From: an uncultured Acidimicrobiales bacterium
Lineage (GTDB): Bacteria; Actinomycetota; Acidimicrobiia; Acidimicrobiales; SZUA-35
DNA: 44,219 bases
Assembly: GCA_937976305.1 (NCBI GenBank)
Contig: CALJSB010000079.1
Span: 1-44,219 of the forward strand
Reading direction: 5' to 3'
Shown here: one piece after another, positions 15,276 through 25,615 of the stretch
How positions within the stretch are numbered: position 1 is the first letter of the stretch
How the letters are laid out: each line of letters opens with the position of its first letter
Translations under genes and position numbers: made by a program
The notes under the pieces: model-generated
Database searches by the model: none
What the model was told of the DNA's origin: nothing
What the model saw: the letters and a program-made list of their open reading frames with translations, nothing else

Positions 15276-16284
15276 CGTCGTTTGCGGCATCGTCGTCAGC
15301 AGATGCATCGTTGTCCGAACTGGCCGGACCTTCGTCTGGAACAACAATCACTCGGCGACGAGGATCAGCGCCGGCCGATCGCGTTGAGACACCGTCGACG
15401 TCATTCAGTGCATCATGAACGATCTTTCGGTCCGGCGGCGACATGGGCTCAAGGACAACTTCAACCTGCTCATCGATTGCCTTGGCCGCAGCCTTCTCGG
15501 CAAACTGTGCGAGAGCAACGCTGCGTTGCTCGCGGTATCCACCGACATCCACCTTGATGCGGATCGACGACGGTGCTGTGCGCTGTGCCGTGATCCGAGT
15601 GAGTTCCTGGATGGCGTCGAGTGTGCGAGCCTTCGGCCCAAGCAGCAGACCATGCTTGCCTTGGATCTGAGCGTAGACCTCATCATTGGACGTATCGATC
15701 TCAACTGCAGCGTCGAGGTCGAACGCCGTCGTGAGGCCGGTCAAGAATCCCGAGACACACGCCTCGACTTCTTGCAGTGATGATTCTGGCGCATCTGACT
15801 TCATGTTGTTGTTGCCTCTCCGAGACCGGTCGCCCGAGCCCTCACGATTCGACTTCTTCTTGTTGTTCTGACGGCCGCCGTTCTTCCGGTTGCCACCTTC
15901 ACTTGATCGACCCCTGTCGGACGCTCCCGGCGCAGCAGCGCCGTTGTTGTCGCCGTCGCGTTCATCGGCGCCACTGCCTGAGGCAGTACTCGTGGAGGCA
16001 GTACTCGTGGAGGCAGTGCTGGTAGAGGAAGTGGCGGTGGAACCGCTCTTCTTGTTTCCCCCGCCGGATTTCCGACGTCGGCGACCACGATCTTCCTTGG
16101 CTCGGGGTGCTTTTGGCGCGACTCGAGCACGAACACGTGCTTGGCCGCGCGTGCGACCGAAGAGTCCCTGTCGAGGTTCTTCAAGCACCTCGAACTCTGC
16201 CTCGGCTGCGATGACACCGATCTTGTCCAGAGCCAAATCCTTGGCTTCATCGATTGTCTTTGCTGTTGTCTCAATCCACTCCAT
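15244..16284 (-). CDS. jag: Jag/KhpB-like RNA-binding protein (KH and R3H domains)
   Basis: RNA-binding partner encoded beside YidC in most Gram-positive bacteria. The Jag-N domain occupies residues 1-50, with TIDEAKDLALDKIG and the GLFGRTRG motif. A 120-residue low-complexity linker follows, rich in Arg/Lys, Ser/Thr/Ala and Asn. Then come a KH domain (EVYAQIQGKHGLLLGPKARTLDAIQ type) and an R3H domain with DRKIVHDAL. The C-terminal tail is acidic, with a DDAAN repeat. The linker's STA repeats are encoded by a 15-bp tandem repeat at 15981-16025. It lies between yidC and rsmG on the same strand, in the conserved origin order. Confidence 0.93.
   Translation of the reverse strand: MEWIETTAKTIDEAKDLALDKIGVIAAEAEFEVLEEPRQGLFGRTRGQARVRARVAPKAPRAKEDRGRRRRKSGGGNKKSGSTATSSTSTASTSTASTSTASGSGADERDGDNNGAAAPGASDRGRSSEGGNRKNGGRQNNKKKSNREGSGDRSRRGNNNMKSDAPESSLQEVEACVSGFLTGLTTAFDLDAAVEIDTSNDEVYAQIQGKHGLLLGPKARTLDAIQELTRITAQRTAPSSIRIKVDVGGYREQRSVALAQFAEKAAAKAIDEQVEVVLEPMSPPDRKIVHDALNDVDGVSTRSAGADPRRRVIVVPDEGPASSDNDASADDDAANDDAANDGDSAD
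15981..16025. repeat. 15-bp tandem repeat in jag linker
   Basis: Two exact copies of AGGCAGTACTCGTGG at 15981-15995 and 15996-16010, and a third with mismatches at 16011-16025. They encode the STAST-type linker of the Jag protein on the minus strand. The array is in frame, so length variation would not disrupt the gene. Confidence 0.85.
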
Positions 16285-16386
16285 CGTGGCCCTCTTTCAT
16301 TTCGGTGCGGCCGGCTCTGTCGAGCCCTGTCTGCCCGGGCTTGTGCGGCGGGCCACTTGGCCTGCGCATGCGCGTCAACGACGCGA

Positions 16387-17598
16387 CTACTTCTTCTTCT
16401 TCTTTGACCGACTGGGAGCGGTGCCCTTCGGCGTGACTCGACTCGACTGCTGAGCCGAGGTCGATGATCGCTTCTTCTTGCTCGCGGCCTTCTGCCGCTG
16501 AGCCTTCCAGGCCTCGTTGTTCTTCTCGGCCTTGGTCAGTTCGCGATCGGCGTCGCCATTCTTCGAACCGTTGTCGGTCTTCTTCTTGTTGTTCTTCGAC
16601 CCATTGCTCGTGGCGCCATTGCCCGTGGTGTCGCTGTCGCCCTTCTTCGAACCGCTGTTCTCTCTGTCACTGTTCTTCTTGTCACTGTTCTTCTTGTCGC
16701 TGCCCGAAGCGTTTGCCTTTTTCTTGTTCTTCTTCTCTTCTTGCTCAGCCTTCTTGCGAGCCTCGGCGAGCTTTTCGGTCGCTCCCTCACGCTCGTAGAT
16801 CTGTCGAGTGATGTAGGACTGCTGGCCGATGCGGAAGAGGTTCGACGTCGCCCAGTACACCACGAGGCCGGCAGGGAAGAAGAACGACCAGACACCGGTC
16901 ATCAATGGCAACACACGCAGCAGAATCTGTTGCTGTTGATTCATCGGTGAGCTGTCATTGCCCCGACGAGCCGAAACCTGCTTCTGCTGGAAATAGCTTG
17001 ATCCAACCACGAAGGCGATGAGAATGAGATAGGGGATCGAACGCAGGAAGTCCGACTGCACGAGATCGCCGGCTTGCTCAGCGAGGTCGAACGGACCAAA
17101 CGTCATCTCGCTGGTCTGGGAAAGATCCTGGTAGATCTCGCTGTCGGTCGTGACATAACGAGGGTCGAAGGAGTCGGCCGCGACTGGCGCGCCGTCGCGA
17201 AGTTGATTCGCTGACTCGAAGAAGGGTCGCTCAGAGACACGTCGCGTGAGACCCTGCAACACGCGAAACAGCACCAAAAACACCGGGAGCTGGAGCAACA
17301 TCGGGACACAGCCACCCACCGGGTTGATGCCGTGCTCGGAGTAAAGCGCCATCAGCTGGCGGTTCATCTCTTCTCGATCGTCCTTGTATTGCTTCTGGAC
17401 TCGCTTCATCTCGGGTTGCAGCTGTTGCATCTTGATGGTCGAGCGCGTCGCCTTCAGCGTCAATGGCATCAGCAGCACCATCACGGTGAGCGTCAGAAGA
17501 ATGATCGCTATTCCGTAGCTTCCGCCGACGACGGGAAGCTCGTAGAACCATGCGAGCAGGAGGGCGACTGCTTCGAAAAAGCCGTCAAAGGATGGCAT
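16387..17598 (-). CDS. yidC: YidC/Oxa1-type membrane protein insertase
   Basis: Inserts and folds inner-membrane proteins alone or with SecYEG. A 403-residue protein with the Oxa1 core: an N-terminal helix, LTVMVLLMPLTLKATRS, the cytoplasmic QLQPEMKRVQKQYKDD coiled-coil segment, the LYSEHGINPVGGCVPMLLQLPVF helix region with its conserved loop, then IPYLILIAFVVGSSYFQQ and a final hydrophobic hairpin. The last 110 residues are a Lys/Asn/Ser-rich tail ending in KKKKK, typical of actinobacterial YidC and able to touch ribosomes. GGAG lies eight bases before the ATG at 17598. It is 6 bp downstream of yidD. Confidence 0.96.
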   Translation of the reverse strand: MPSFDGFFEAVALLLAWFYELPVVGGSYGIAIILLTLTVMVLLMPLTLKATRSTIKMQQLQPEMKRVQKQYKDDREEMNRQLMALYSEHGINPVGGCVPMLLQLPVFLVLFRVLQGLTRRVSERPFFESANQLRDGAPVAADSFDPRYVTTDSEIYQDLSQTSEMTFGPFDLAEQAGDLVQSDFLRSIPYLILIAFVVGSSYFQQKQVSARRGNDSSPMNQQQQILLRVLPLMTGVWSFFFPAGLVVYWATSNLFRIGQQSYITRQIYEREGATEKLAEARKKAEQEEKKNKKKANASGSDKKNSDKKNSDRENSGSKKGDSDTTGNGATSNGSKNNKKKTDNGSKNGDADRELTKAEKNNEAWKAQRQKAASKKKRSSTSAQQSSRVTPKGTAPSRSKKKKK

Positions 17599-17604
17599 TT
17601 TGGA

Positions 17605-17892
17605 TCACTCCGATCCGGGAACGGGGTCGAAACCGAACGAGCCGAAGGGGTGACATCGGCTGATTCGGCGGATGGCAAGCCAACTGCCGCGAGTCACTCC
17701 GTGTACTTCGACGGCCTCGGCGGCGTAATGAGAACAAGTAGGAATGTAGCGGCATCTCGGCCGACGAATGACGGCGGTGTCTTGGTAGAGCGACAGCAGG
17801 CGTAGAACGAATCGCGCGGAGAGTGAACGCTCAACGTGAGGTTGAGCGTCTTGCTGTTCCTCGTGGAGTTCGTTGATGTCGGATGGGTTCAT
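17605..17892 (-). CDS. yidD: Membrane protein insertion efficiency factor YidD
   Basis: A 95-residue amphipathic membrane-associated protein that helps YidC-dependent insertion. The family signature [14 protein letters not shown] starts at Cys47 and includes Cys53, and [12 protein letters not shown] follows near the C-terminus. The ATG overlaps the rnpA stop (17889-17892), and yidC follows 6 bp later, so translation of the three genes is probably coupled. Confidence 0.95.
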   Translation of the reverse strand: MNPSDINELHEEQQDAQPHVERSLSARFVLRLLSLYQDTAVIRRPRCRYIPTCSHYAAEAVEVHGVTRGSWLAIRRISRCHPFGSFGFDPVPGSE

Positions 17893-18284
17893 GATGACCC
17901 TGACGGCGCCAGCCTGGAATCGAGCTGGTCGAGGAGTTGAAGGAGTTCAGCGGTGACCGTCCGGTACGGCAGCTCGGCAATCGCCGATGTGGGGCGGATC
18001 AAGAAGGCCCCTTCTGGTACGCGGCGAGTTGTTGCCACCTCGCGAAAAGCGGCTCGAACCCGTCTGCGACAGCGATTTCTGCACACTGCGTTGCCAACAT
18101 GTCGCCCGATCGCAAAAACCAACCGATGGTCACGAATGGCGATTCCGCGGTGAGAGCTGACGTAGGTCAGCCGCAGGGGAGACGATCGCCGGCCAACGGC
18201 GACTCGATCTGGGCCACGCAGCGCGGCCACGATGCTACGGGTCGTGGGTTGCGGGGGATTGTCTGGGGTGAGGGTGGGAGGCAC
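17889..18284 (-). CDS. rnpA: Ribonuclease P protein component
   Basis: Protein subunit of RNase P, which matures tRNA 5' ends. The signature RNR region is present as [20 protein letters not shown], and the [20 protein letters not shown] strand precedes it. The start is inferred: GTG at 18284 lies five bases past the rpmH stop and gives 131 residues. The longer frame to 18476 runs through rpmH and is an artefact; a GTG further in is another alternative. It sits between rpmH and yidD in the universal rpmH-rnpA-yidD order. Confidence 0.92.
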   Translation of the reverse strand: MPPTLTPDNPPQPTTRSIVAALRGPDRVAVGRRSSPLRLTYVSSHRGIAIRDHRLVFAIGRHVGNAVCRNRCRRRVRAAFREVATTRRVPEGAFLIRPTSAIAELPYRTVTAELLQLLDQLDSRLAPSGSS

Positions 18285-18289
18285 TGCCC

Positions 18290-18427
18290 TCAAGCACTCA
18301 GCTTGTGGCGACCCTTCAGGCGACGCGACCGCAGCACGGCGCGGCCACCTCGAGTCGACTTGCGGGCCCGAAAGCCGTGCTTCATCGATCGCTTGCGATT
18401 GTTGGGCTGAAATGTGCGCTTCGACAT
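18290..18427 (-). CDS. rpmH: 50S ribosomal protein L34
   Basis: A 45-residue, highly basic protein reading [19 protein letters not shown] and ending in GRHKLSA, an unmistakable L34. GAGGAA lies about seven bases before the ATG at 18427. It is the first gene of the leftward rpmH-rnpA-yidD-yidC-jag-rsmG series, and its promoter must lie in the origin region to its right. Confidence 0.97.
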   Translation of the reverse strand: MSKRTFQPNNRKRSMKHGFRARKSTRGGRAVLRSRRLKGRHKLSA

Positions 18428-19176
18428 TGTCGTGGTTCCTCGTCTTCGTCTTCGCAGAGAATGGCTGCTCGGCCATCGCCGCAGCGGGCGCAGGCCAGAT
18501 CTGGTGCAGACATACCGATTGACGTTTTGCTGGGGGCCGTCCGGAGCATGACGGTCACACAACGGCGTGACGGTCAGCGGCGGCCAGGGCAGCGACACAA
18601 GACTAGCAGCGGGGTGAACAAATCTCGTGCGACTCCCGACCAGACCAGAGGCATTGCGCGTTCCGACCGCGAGGGCCGTCGTGGGATCGCATGGCCTGAG
18701 AGGGTGGCGACATGGCCTGAGAAGACGGCGACATGGCCCGACAGGGTGGCTACATGGGCCAAGGAAAGCGGATGTTTGCGGCTGTCGCGACCTTTTCCAC
18801 AGTCGGAGGTGCGCCCCTCAAGAGTCGCTGCTAGGTTCCGTTGTCCCGCAAAACATTCCGCTCGCCAAGCCGCATCGCGGACCATTCCCCCCGGTGACAC
18901 TCACCGTCGTCCTCGCCCTCGCGGCGTGAGAAGACCGCTGGTTGTCACACCCAAGGTGGGGTGGTTCGATCCTCTGTTTGTGGACAATGCTGTGGAATGT
19001 GGGGATAGACGAGGCCACGTGTGGGTGAGACACGGCGGATTTCACGCTCAACGACAAGGGGTAGGGCCACCAGCTCGCCCGGGAAGACCACCGGTGGAAA
19101 TGCAGCTCCAACCAGTTGATAGCCGTCTCAAGACCGCCGGGTTGCCTCACCCGACAACAACCCTGTCCGGTGACCG
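18428..19176. other. oriC: Putative oriC part: rpmH-dnaA intergenic region
   Basis: This gap of about 750 bp between divergent rpmH and dnaA has no credible gene. It holds DnaA-box-like nonamers TTTTCCACA (18793-18801) and TGTGGACAA (18979-18987, perfect on the reverse strand) plus a weaker TGTGGAATG (18991-18999). Three tandem 21-bp repeats lie at 18691-18753. The promoters of rpmH and dnaA must also be here. In many actinobacteria the origin lies on the dnaN side of dnaA; here both sides have boxes, so the extent of oriC is inferred. Confidence 0.6.
18691..18753 (+). repeat. Three 21-bp tandem repeats (iteron-like)
   Basis: Units begin at 18691, 18712 and 18733 with ATGGCC and share the core GG(G/C)TGGC or its variant followed by (G/T)ACATGG. 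A partial fourth ATGGGCC follows at 18754. The three copies differ at a few positions each. They lie in non-coding DNA between rpmH and dnaA. Confidence 0.85.
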
Positions 19177-20634
19177 ATGAACCTCTCGTCGCAAACAACA
19201 GACATGTGGAACCAGGCCCTCGCCCTGCTCAAGGCCCAAGTGTCTGAGGGAGTCTGGCAAAGTACGTTCGCTTCGGTCACTCCGGTGCGGGGCACAGACG
19301 ATTCGCTGGTGCTGTCAGCTCCTCACTCGATCGTGCGCGACAAGCTCGACGGCAAGTTCCGCCCTCTTGTGGAAGAAGCGTTGGTGGACGCAACAGGCCG
19401 TGAAGTGGCCGTCGAGTTCGAGATCGTCGCAGCCCCGACGCTCTTCCCAGTCATCGACATCGACAGCGACCAAATCCAACTCTCCGACGGCCTTACATCA
19501 GACGGTCTTGTAACCGGCCATGACGACCTCGCCGTTGAATTTCCCGAGAGTTCGGCGCCGACCGACGACGCCGTCACCCGCACTGCCGGACCGGGTGTTG
19601 ACTTCTCCGACCGGTACACCTTTGAGAGCTTCGTGATCGGCGGATCAAACCGTTTCGCCCACGCCGCTGCTCTCGCCGTGGCCGAAAAGCCGGGCGACGC
19701 CTACAACCCGCTGTTCATCTACGGCGACGCCGGACTGGGCAAGACACACTTGCTCAAGGCCATCGAGCACTACGTCAACGATGTCTACGAGAACCACAAG
19801 GTCAAGTACGTCTCGACCGAAACGTTCCTCAATGAGTTCGTCGACTCGATTCGACAGAACCAGCCGAATGAGTTCAAGCGTCGGTATCGACAGATCGACG
19901 TTCTCCTCATCGATGACATTCAGTTCATTGCCGGCCGAGAGGGTCTCCAGGAAGAGCTCTTTCACACGTTCAACGACCTGTACAGCATGAACAAACAGAT
20001 CGTGCTGTCGTCAGATCGACCGCCAGATGCCATTCCCGGGCTGGAAGATCGTCTGCGAAGCCGCTTCATGATGGGTCTCCTCACCGACATCCAACCTCCA
20101 GACATCGACACGAGAATGGCGATTCTCAGCAAGAAGGCAGATCGCGACGGGTACTTCCTGCCCACCGAGGTCTCGGAGTTCATCGCGTCGAACATCACGA
20201 GCAACATTCGCGAACTCGAGGGCGCTCTCAACAAAGTCACGGCGTACGCGAACCTGAATTCGCAGGCCATGACCCGGGATCTTGCTGAACGTCTGCTGCG
20301 AGATTTCATCGCAGAGCGGCAACCTCGCCCAATCACCGTGTCAATGATCCTCGAGGCCACCTCGGAACAATTCGCTTTCGAGATCAGCGATCTCACCGGC
20401 AAGTCACGACGACGCCCACTCGTCATCGCCCGACAGGTGGCGATGTATGTCGCCCGTGAACTGACCGATCACAGCTATCCCGCAATCGCTCGTGAGTTCG
20501 GCGGGCGAGACCACACCACCGTGATGCATGCGTGCGACAAGATCGGCGCCCTCATGAAGGAGCGAACCGTCATCTACGACCAGGTCATCGAACTCGAAAA
20601 GTCGGTCCGCAGAACTGCCCAGGTGGGGGAGTAG
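19177..20634 (+). CDS. dnaA: Chromosomal replication initiator DnaA
   Basis: AAA+ ATPase that binds DnaA boxes and opens oriC. Domain I (1-85) starts with MWNQALALLKAQVSEGVWQSTF. The linker (domain II) is short, about 85-140. The AAA+ domain has Walker A GDAGLGKT (183-190) and Walker B VLLIDDIQF (242-250), and the RSRF arginine-finger region follows. Domain IV has the DnaA-box-reading helix-turn-helix, including GGRDHTTVMHACDKI near residue 450. The 485-residue length is normal. No strong ribosome binding site is visible before ATG 19177. It is flanked on both sides by box-containing intergenic DNA, allowing autoregulation. Confidence 0.98.
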   Translation: MNLSSQTTDMWNQALALLKAQVSEGVWQSTFASVTPVRGTDDSLVLSAPHSIVRDKLDGKFRPLVEEALVDATGREVAVEFEIVAAPTLFPVIDIDSDQIQLSDGLTSDGLVTGHDDLAVEFPESSAPTDDAVTRTAGPGVDFSDRYTFESFVIGGSNRFAHAAALAVAEKPGDAYNPLFIYGDAGLGKTHLLKAIEHYVNDVYENHKVKYVSTETFLNEFVDSIRQNQPNEFKRRYRQIDVLLIDDIQFIAGREGLQEELFHTFNDLYSMNKQIVLSSDRPPDAIPGLEDRLRSRFMMGLLTDIQPPDIDTRMAILSKKADRDGYFLPTEVSEFIASNITSNIRELEGALNKVTAYANLNSQAMTRDLAERLLRDFIAERQPRPITVSMILEATSEQFAFEISDLTGKSRRRPLVIARQVAMYVARELTDHSYPAIAREFGGRDHTTVMHACDKIGALMKERTVIYDQVIELEKSVRRTAQVGE

Positions 20635-20937
20635 CGCCTCGATGACTGTGCGCAAGTTTGTGCGTCGTAGCGGGACAACTCGTGGAAATCGAGGGTGCTG
20701 TCCCCAAGCGACACAACGTGGTGAGCGCGGCTTGGGGATCATCCGCACGGGGCCGTGGACAGCAAGACGTGGTCTGAGCAGGCAGAATGTCCGCTCGTCC
20801 ACAATCCACAGGGCTTACTACTACTCCCATCTGATTAGAGAACAAGAAGATGGTCATTGCGGACAACCCTGCGGACGGGCTGAACTGAGCCCGCTTGTAG
20901 GAACCCGTCACAACATTCCAACCCGGGAGAACCAGCG
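20635..20937. other. oriC: Putative oriC part: dnaA-dnaN intergenic region
   Basis: About 300 bp without a gene. It contains box-like TCGTCCACA (20795-20803, one mismatch) directly joined to CAATCCACA (20802-20810), a GTGGAC half-box near 20755, and a 9-bp inverted repeat TCCCCAAGC/GCTTGGGGA at 20701-20709 and 20730-20738. The 20811-20850 stretch is locally AT-rich. This is the usual site of actinobacterial oriC, so it is a strong candidate for the origin or part of it. Confidence 0.6.
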
Positions 20938-22029
20938 GTGAAGTTCCGTTGCGAACGAGATGTATTGGTTGAAGCACTTGGCACGGCGAGCCGAGCCGTC
21001 AGTGGCCGCGGCGGATTGCCCGGCCTGTCTGGAGTGCGAGCTGAGTTGGTCGGTGACCAGCTCAGCCTCACTGGCAGCGACCTCGATCTGACCATCAATG
21101 TGACCGTCACGGTCTCTGGTGAGAGCGACGGCGTTGCGGTCATTCCCGCTCGCCTCGCGTCTGACATCGTGCGAGCACTCGAGCCGGGCGCTGTGTCGCT
21201 TGCGGCTGAGGCCGATGAGTTGAACATTTCTGCCGGTCGAAGCGACTTCAGTATTCGTTTGATTGCTGGTGATGAGTTTCCACAAATCGCTGGCTTGCCC
21301 GAAGAATCCGTCTCGCTCGCATCTGAGATGTTGGCCGAAGCTCTCAAGCAGGTCATCCCCGCTGCGAGTTCTGACGATTCACGACCAATCCTTACGGGCG
21401 TGCTCTTTGCCGCCGAGGCTGGTGGGCTTCGGCTTGTCGCCACCGACTCCTACCGGCTGTCCATGCGGGACGTGCCCGGTGCCTCGATCCTCGACGAGGG
21501 TCAGTCGGTGCTCATCCCATCTCGCGCACTCAACGAGCTCAATCGAATTCTTGGGGGAGGCGACGAAGTGCAGCTTCGTCTCGGTGAACGCGAGGCGTCC
21601 TTCGAGGTCGGCCCGGTGCGGCTCATCACTCGCCTCATCGAAGGGGAGTTCCCGAACTACCGAGGACTCATTCCTGACGAGCACCCCAACGTGTTGACCG
21701 TCGAGCGATCCGAGCTGCTCGATGCGTTGCGACGAGTCAAGCTGTTGGCACGAGAAGCGACCCCCGTCCGGCTCGAGATGTCTGACGCCGGTGTCGAGCT
21801 CGTTGCGGTCACCCAAGACGTTGGAACCGCACGTGAAGCGGTCGAGGGCACCTACGAAGGTTCGCCGTTGACCGTGGCGTTCAATCCGCAGTATTTGCTC
21901 GAGGGAGCCGAAGTCACGTCGAGCGAACAGATCACGCTTTCGACGATCGACGAGCTGAAGCCGGCGCTGGTCCGGATGGCTGGCGTGAGCGAGTTCTTGT
22001 ATCTGCTGATGCCCGTCCGGGTCTCCTGA
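20938..22029 (+). CDS. dnaN: DNA polymerase III beta subunit (sliding clamp)
   Basis: Ring-shaped processivity clamp. The 363-residue protein starts MKFRCERDVLVEALGTASRAV and contains the three beta-clamp repeats, with the conserved RPILTGVLF segment in the second and the LLMPVRV C-terminus. The GTG at 20938 is preceded by GGGAGA at a good distance. It is followed by recF after 37 bp, in the standard dnaA-dnaN-recF order. Confidence 0.97.
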   Translation: MKFRCERDVLVEALGTASRAVSGRGGLPGLSGVRAELVGDQLSLTGSDLDLTINVTVTVSGESDGVAVIPARLASDIVRALEPGAVSLAAEADELNISAGRSDFSIRLIAGDEFPQIAGLPEESVSLASEMLAEALKQVIPAASSDDSRPILTGVLFAAEAGGLRLVATDSYRLSMRDVPGASILDEGQSVLIPSRALNELNRILGGGDEVQLRLGEREASFEVGPVRLITRLIEGEFPNYRGLIPDEHPNVLTVERSELLDALRRVKLLAREATPVRLEMSDAGVELVAVTQDVGTAREAVEGTYEGSPLTVAFNPQYLLEGAEVTSSEQITLSTIDELKPALVRMAGVSEFLYLLMPVRVS

Positions 22030-22066
22030 TTTCGCTGGGGAACCGTCAGGGCCGCGTGGCGCTGCG

Positions 22067-23161
22067 ATGAAACTCGCCACGGTGTGGCTCACCGACTTCA
22101 GAAACTACGAGCAGCTCGAGATCAACCTCGACGAGGGCTTCACTGCCGTGCTTGGCCCCAACGGCGCGGGCAAGTCGAACCTGCTCGAGTCACTTGCGCT
22201 CCTCGCGACACTCAAGTCGTTCCGGAGGGCCCCGACCGACAGCCTGGTTCGCAAAGGTGCTGATCGAGCGATTGTTCGAGCGACCGGCATTCGTGACGAC
22301 CGCGAAGTGTTGATTGAGCTCGAGTTGGCCAAGGGTCGGACTCGGGCTCAGGTCAACCGGCAGCCGCTGAAGCGCACCCGCGACCTTCTCGGCGCGCTGC
22401 GGGTCACGGTGTTCGGCCCCGACGATCTTGCGTTGGTCAAAGAGGGCCCATCGGTTCGGCGGGAGTACATCGATGATCTGATCGTCGCGCTCGACCCACC
22501 AGCTGATGCGGTGTTGTCGGATCTGGATCGGATCCTCAAGCAACGAAATGCACTGCTCCGTCAGATGTCGGGCTCGGGTGACGAAGCGTCGCTGCTCACG
22601 CTCGACATATGGGATGACAAGCTCGCAGCAGCAGGGGAGCACCTGACGATTCGGCGGGAGAATCTCCTGGTCGACCTCATGCCGTTGGCAACTGAGTCGT
22701 ATCGGGTACTCAGCAACACCGAGGTCGACGTTGTTGCGTTCTACAACCGTTCGTGGGACACCGAACACATGGCCGAGGCGGTTGCAGACTCCCGGGCAAA
22801 CGACCAGCGCCGAGGCACCACCTCGGTTGGCCCGCACCGCGACGACATCGTTGTCACCGTCGATGGCTTCGACAGTCGCACCGAATGTTCACAGGGCGAG
22901 CAGCGCACGTTGGCGTTGGCTTTGCGCCTTGCCGGCCACCGCCTGCTCGCGGAACGACTGGGTGAGTCGCCGCTGCTGCTACTCGATGATGTGCTGTCCG
23001 AGCTTGATCCAGATCGGGCTCGAGCGCTCCTCAATTCGCTCCCGCCCGGCCAGACCGTGATCACGAGCGCACAGGGACTGCCGCCCGATACCGTTCCGGA
23101 CCAGGTCTTGGAACATCGCGGAGATCGCCTCGAAGTAGTGAAGATGAACGATCTTGACTGA
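22067..23161 (+). CDS. recF: DNA replication and repair protein RecF
   Basis: SMC-like ATPase that helps load RecA at gapped DNA. Walker A GPNGAGKS is at residues 30-37, the ABC-type signature region SQGEQRTLALALRLA is in the C-terminal half, and Walker B LLLLDDVLSELD follows. The length of 364 residues is typical. There is no clear ribosome binding site at ATG 22067. The 3' end overlaps the DUF721 gene by 8 bp. Confidence 0.97.
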   Translation: MKLATVWLTDFRNYEQLEINLDEGFTAVLGPNGAGKSNLLESLALLATLKSFRRAPTDSLVRKGADRAIVRATGIRDDREVLIELELAKGRTRAQVNRQPLKRTRDLLGALRVTVFGPDDLALVKEGPSVRREYIDDLIVALDPPADAVLSDLDRILKQRNALLRQMSGSGDEASLLTLDIWDDKLAAAGEHLTIRRENLLVDLMPLATESYRVLSNTEVDVVAFYNRSWDTEHMAEAVADSRANDQRRGTTSVGPHRDDIVVTVDGFDSRTECSQGEQRTLALALRLAGHRLLAERLGESPLLLLDDVLSELDPDRARALLNSLPPGQTVITSAQGLPPDTVPDQVLEHRGDRLEVVKMNDLD

Positions 23162-23447
23162 ACCCGAACGCATCAAGAGCACCCTCGAACGCTTCTTGTC
23201 GCAGATGGGGGCTCCGCCAGTACAAACGCTCGTCGATCTGAACAGTCGATGGGGTGAGATCGTCGGCCCAGGGCTCAATGGCCCGACCCGGCCAATTGAA
23301 CTGATCGATGGCGTCCTCGTGATCGGCTGCGACGACGCCACGTGGGCGTCGCAGATCACCTGGATGGACGCCCAGATCAAGCGTCGGTTCAGCGATGCTT
23401 TTGACGGTCTTGCCGTCCAGCGGGTCACGACCCGCATTCTTCCCTGA
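23154..23447 (+). CDS. DUF721 / DciA-like protein
   Basis: A 97-residue protein of the DUF721 family. Family members include DciA, which helps load or regulate the DnaB helicase in bacteria without DnaC or DnaI. The characteristic RWGEIVGPGLNGPTRPIEL segment is seen, followed by a VLVIGCDDATWASQI strand-helix stretch. The start is a TTG at 23154, overlapping recF by 8 bp; no ATG or GTG is available near the domain start. The recF-DUF721-gyrB order matches mycobacterial recF-Rv0004-gyrB. The helicase role is inferred from the family. Confidence 0.87.
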   Translation: MTEPERIKSTLERFLSQMGAPPVQTLVDLNSRWGEIVGPGLNGPTRPIELIDGVLVIGCDDATWASQITWMDAQIKRRFSDAFDGLAVQRVTTRILP

Positions 23448-23532
23448 GCAGGCAATTTGCCGAGCGAAGGTTGCGGACTGACGCAAGCCTTCCATCGGTT
23501 CGACCCTCCCAAGGACGAGCCCGTATCACTGG

Positions 23533-23538
23533 TAGAAT
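23533..23538 (+). promoter_or_regulatory. Putative extended -10 promoter of gyrBA
   Basis: TAGAAT preceded by TGG at 23530-23532, giving a TGN-extended -10 element. It would put the start of transcription near 23545, about 19 bases before the gyrB ATG. No convincing -35 is present. DNA gyrase promoters often respond to supercoiling through the -10 region, but nothing here proves that. Confidence 0.4.
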
Positions 23539-23551
23539 TATCTTTCGCTGA

Positions 23552-25603
<2,052 letters not shown>

Positions 25604-25615
25604 GCGGGCTACGCG

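Noticed and set aside
18305-19180. Plus-strand 291-codon frame through the rpmH-dnaA region
   Set aside because: It overlaps rpmH on the other strand and reads the 21-bp repeats as TWPEK-like peptides. It looks non-coding and is better explained as origin DNA.
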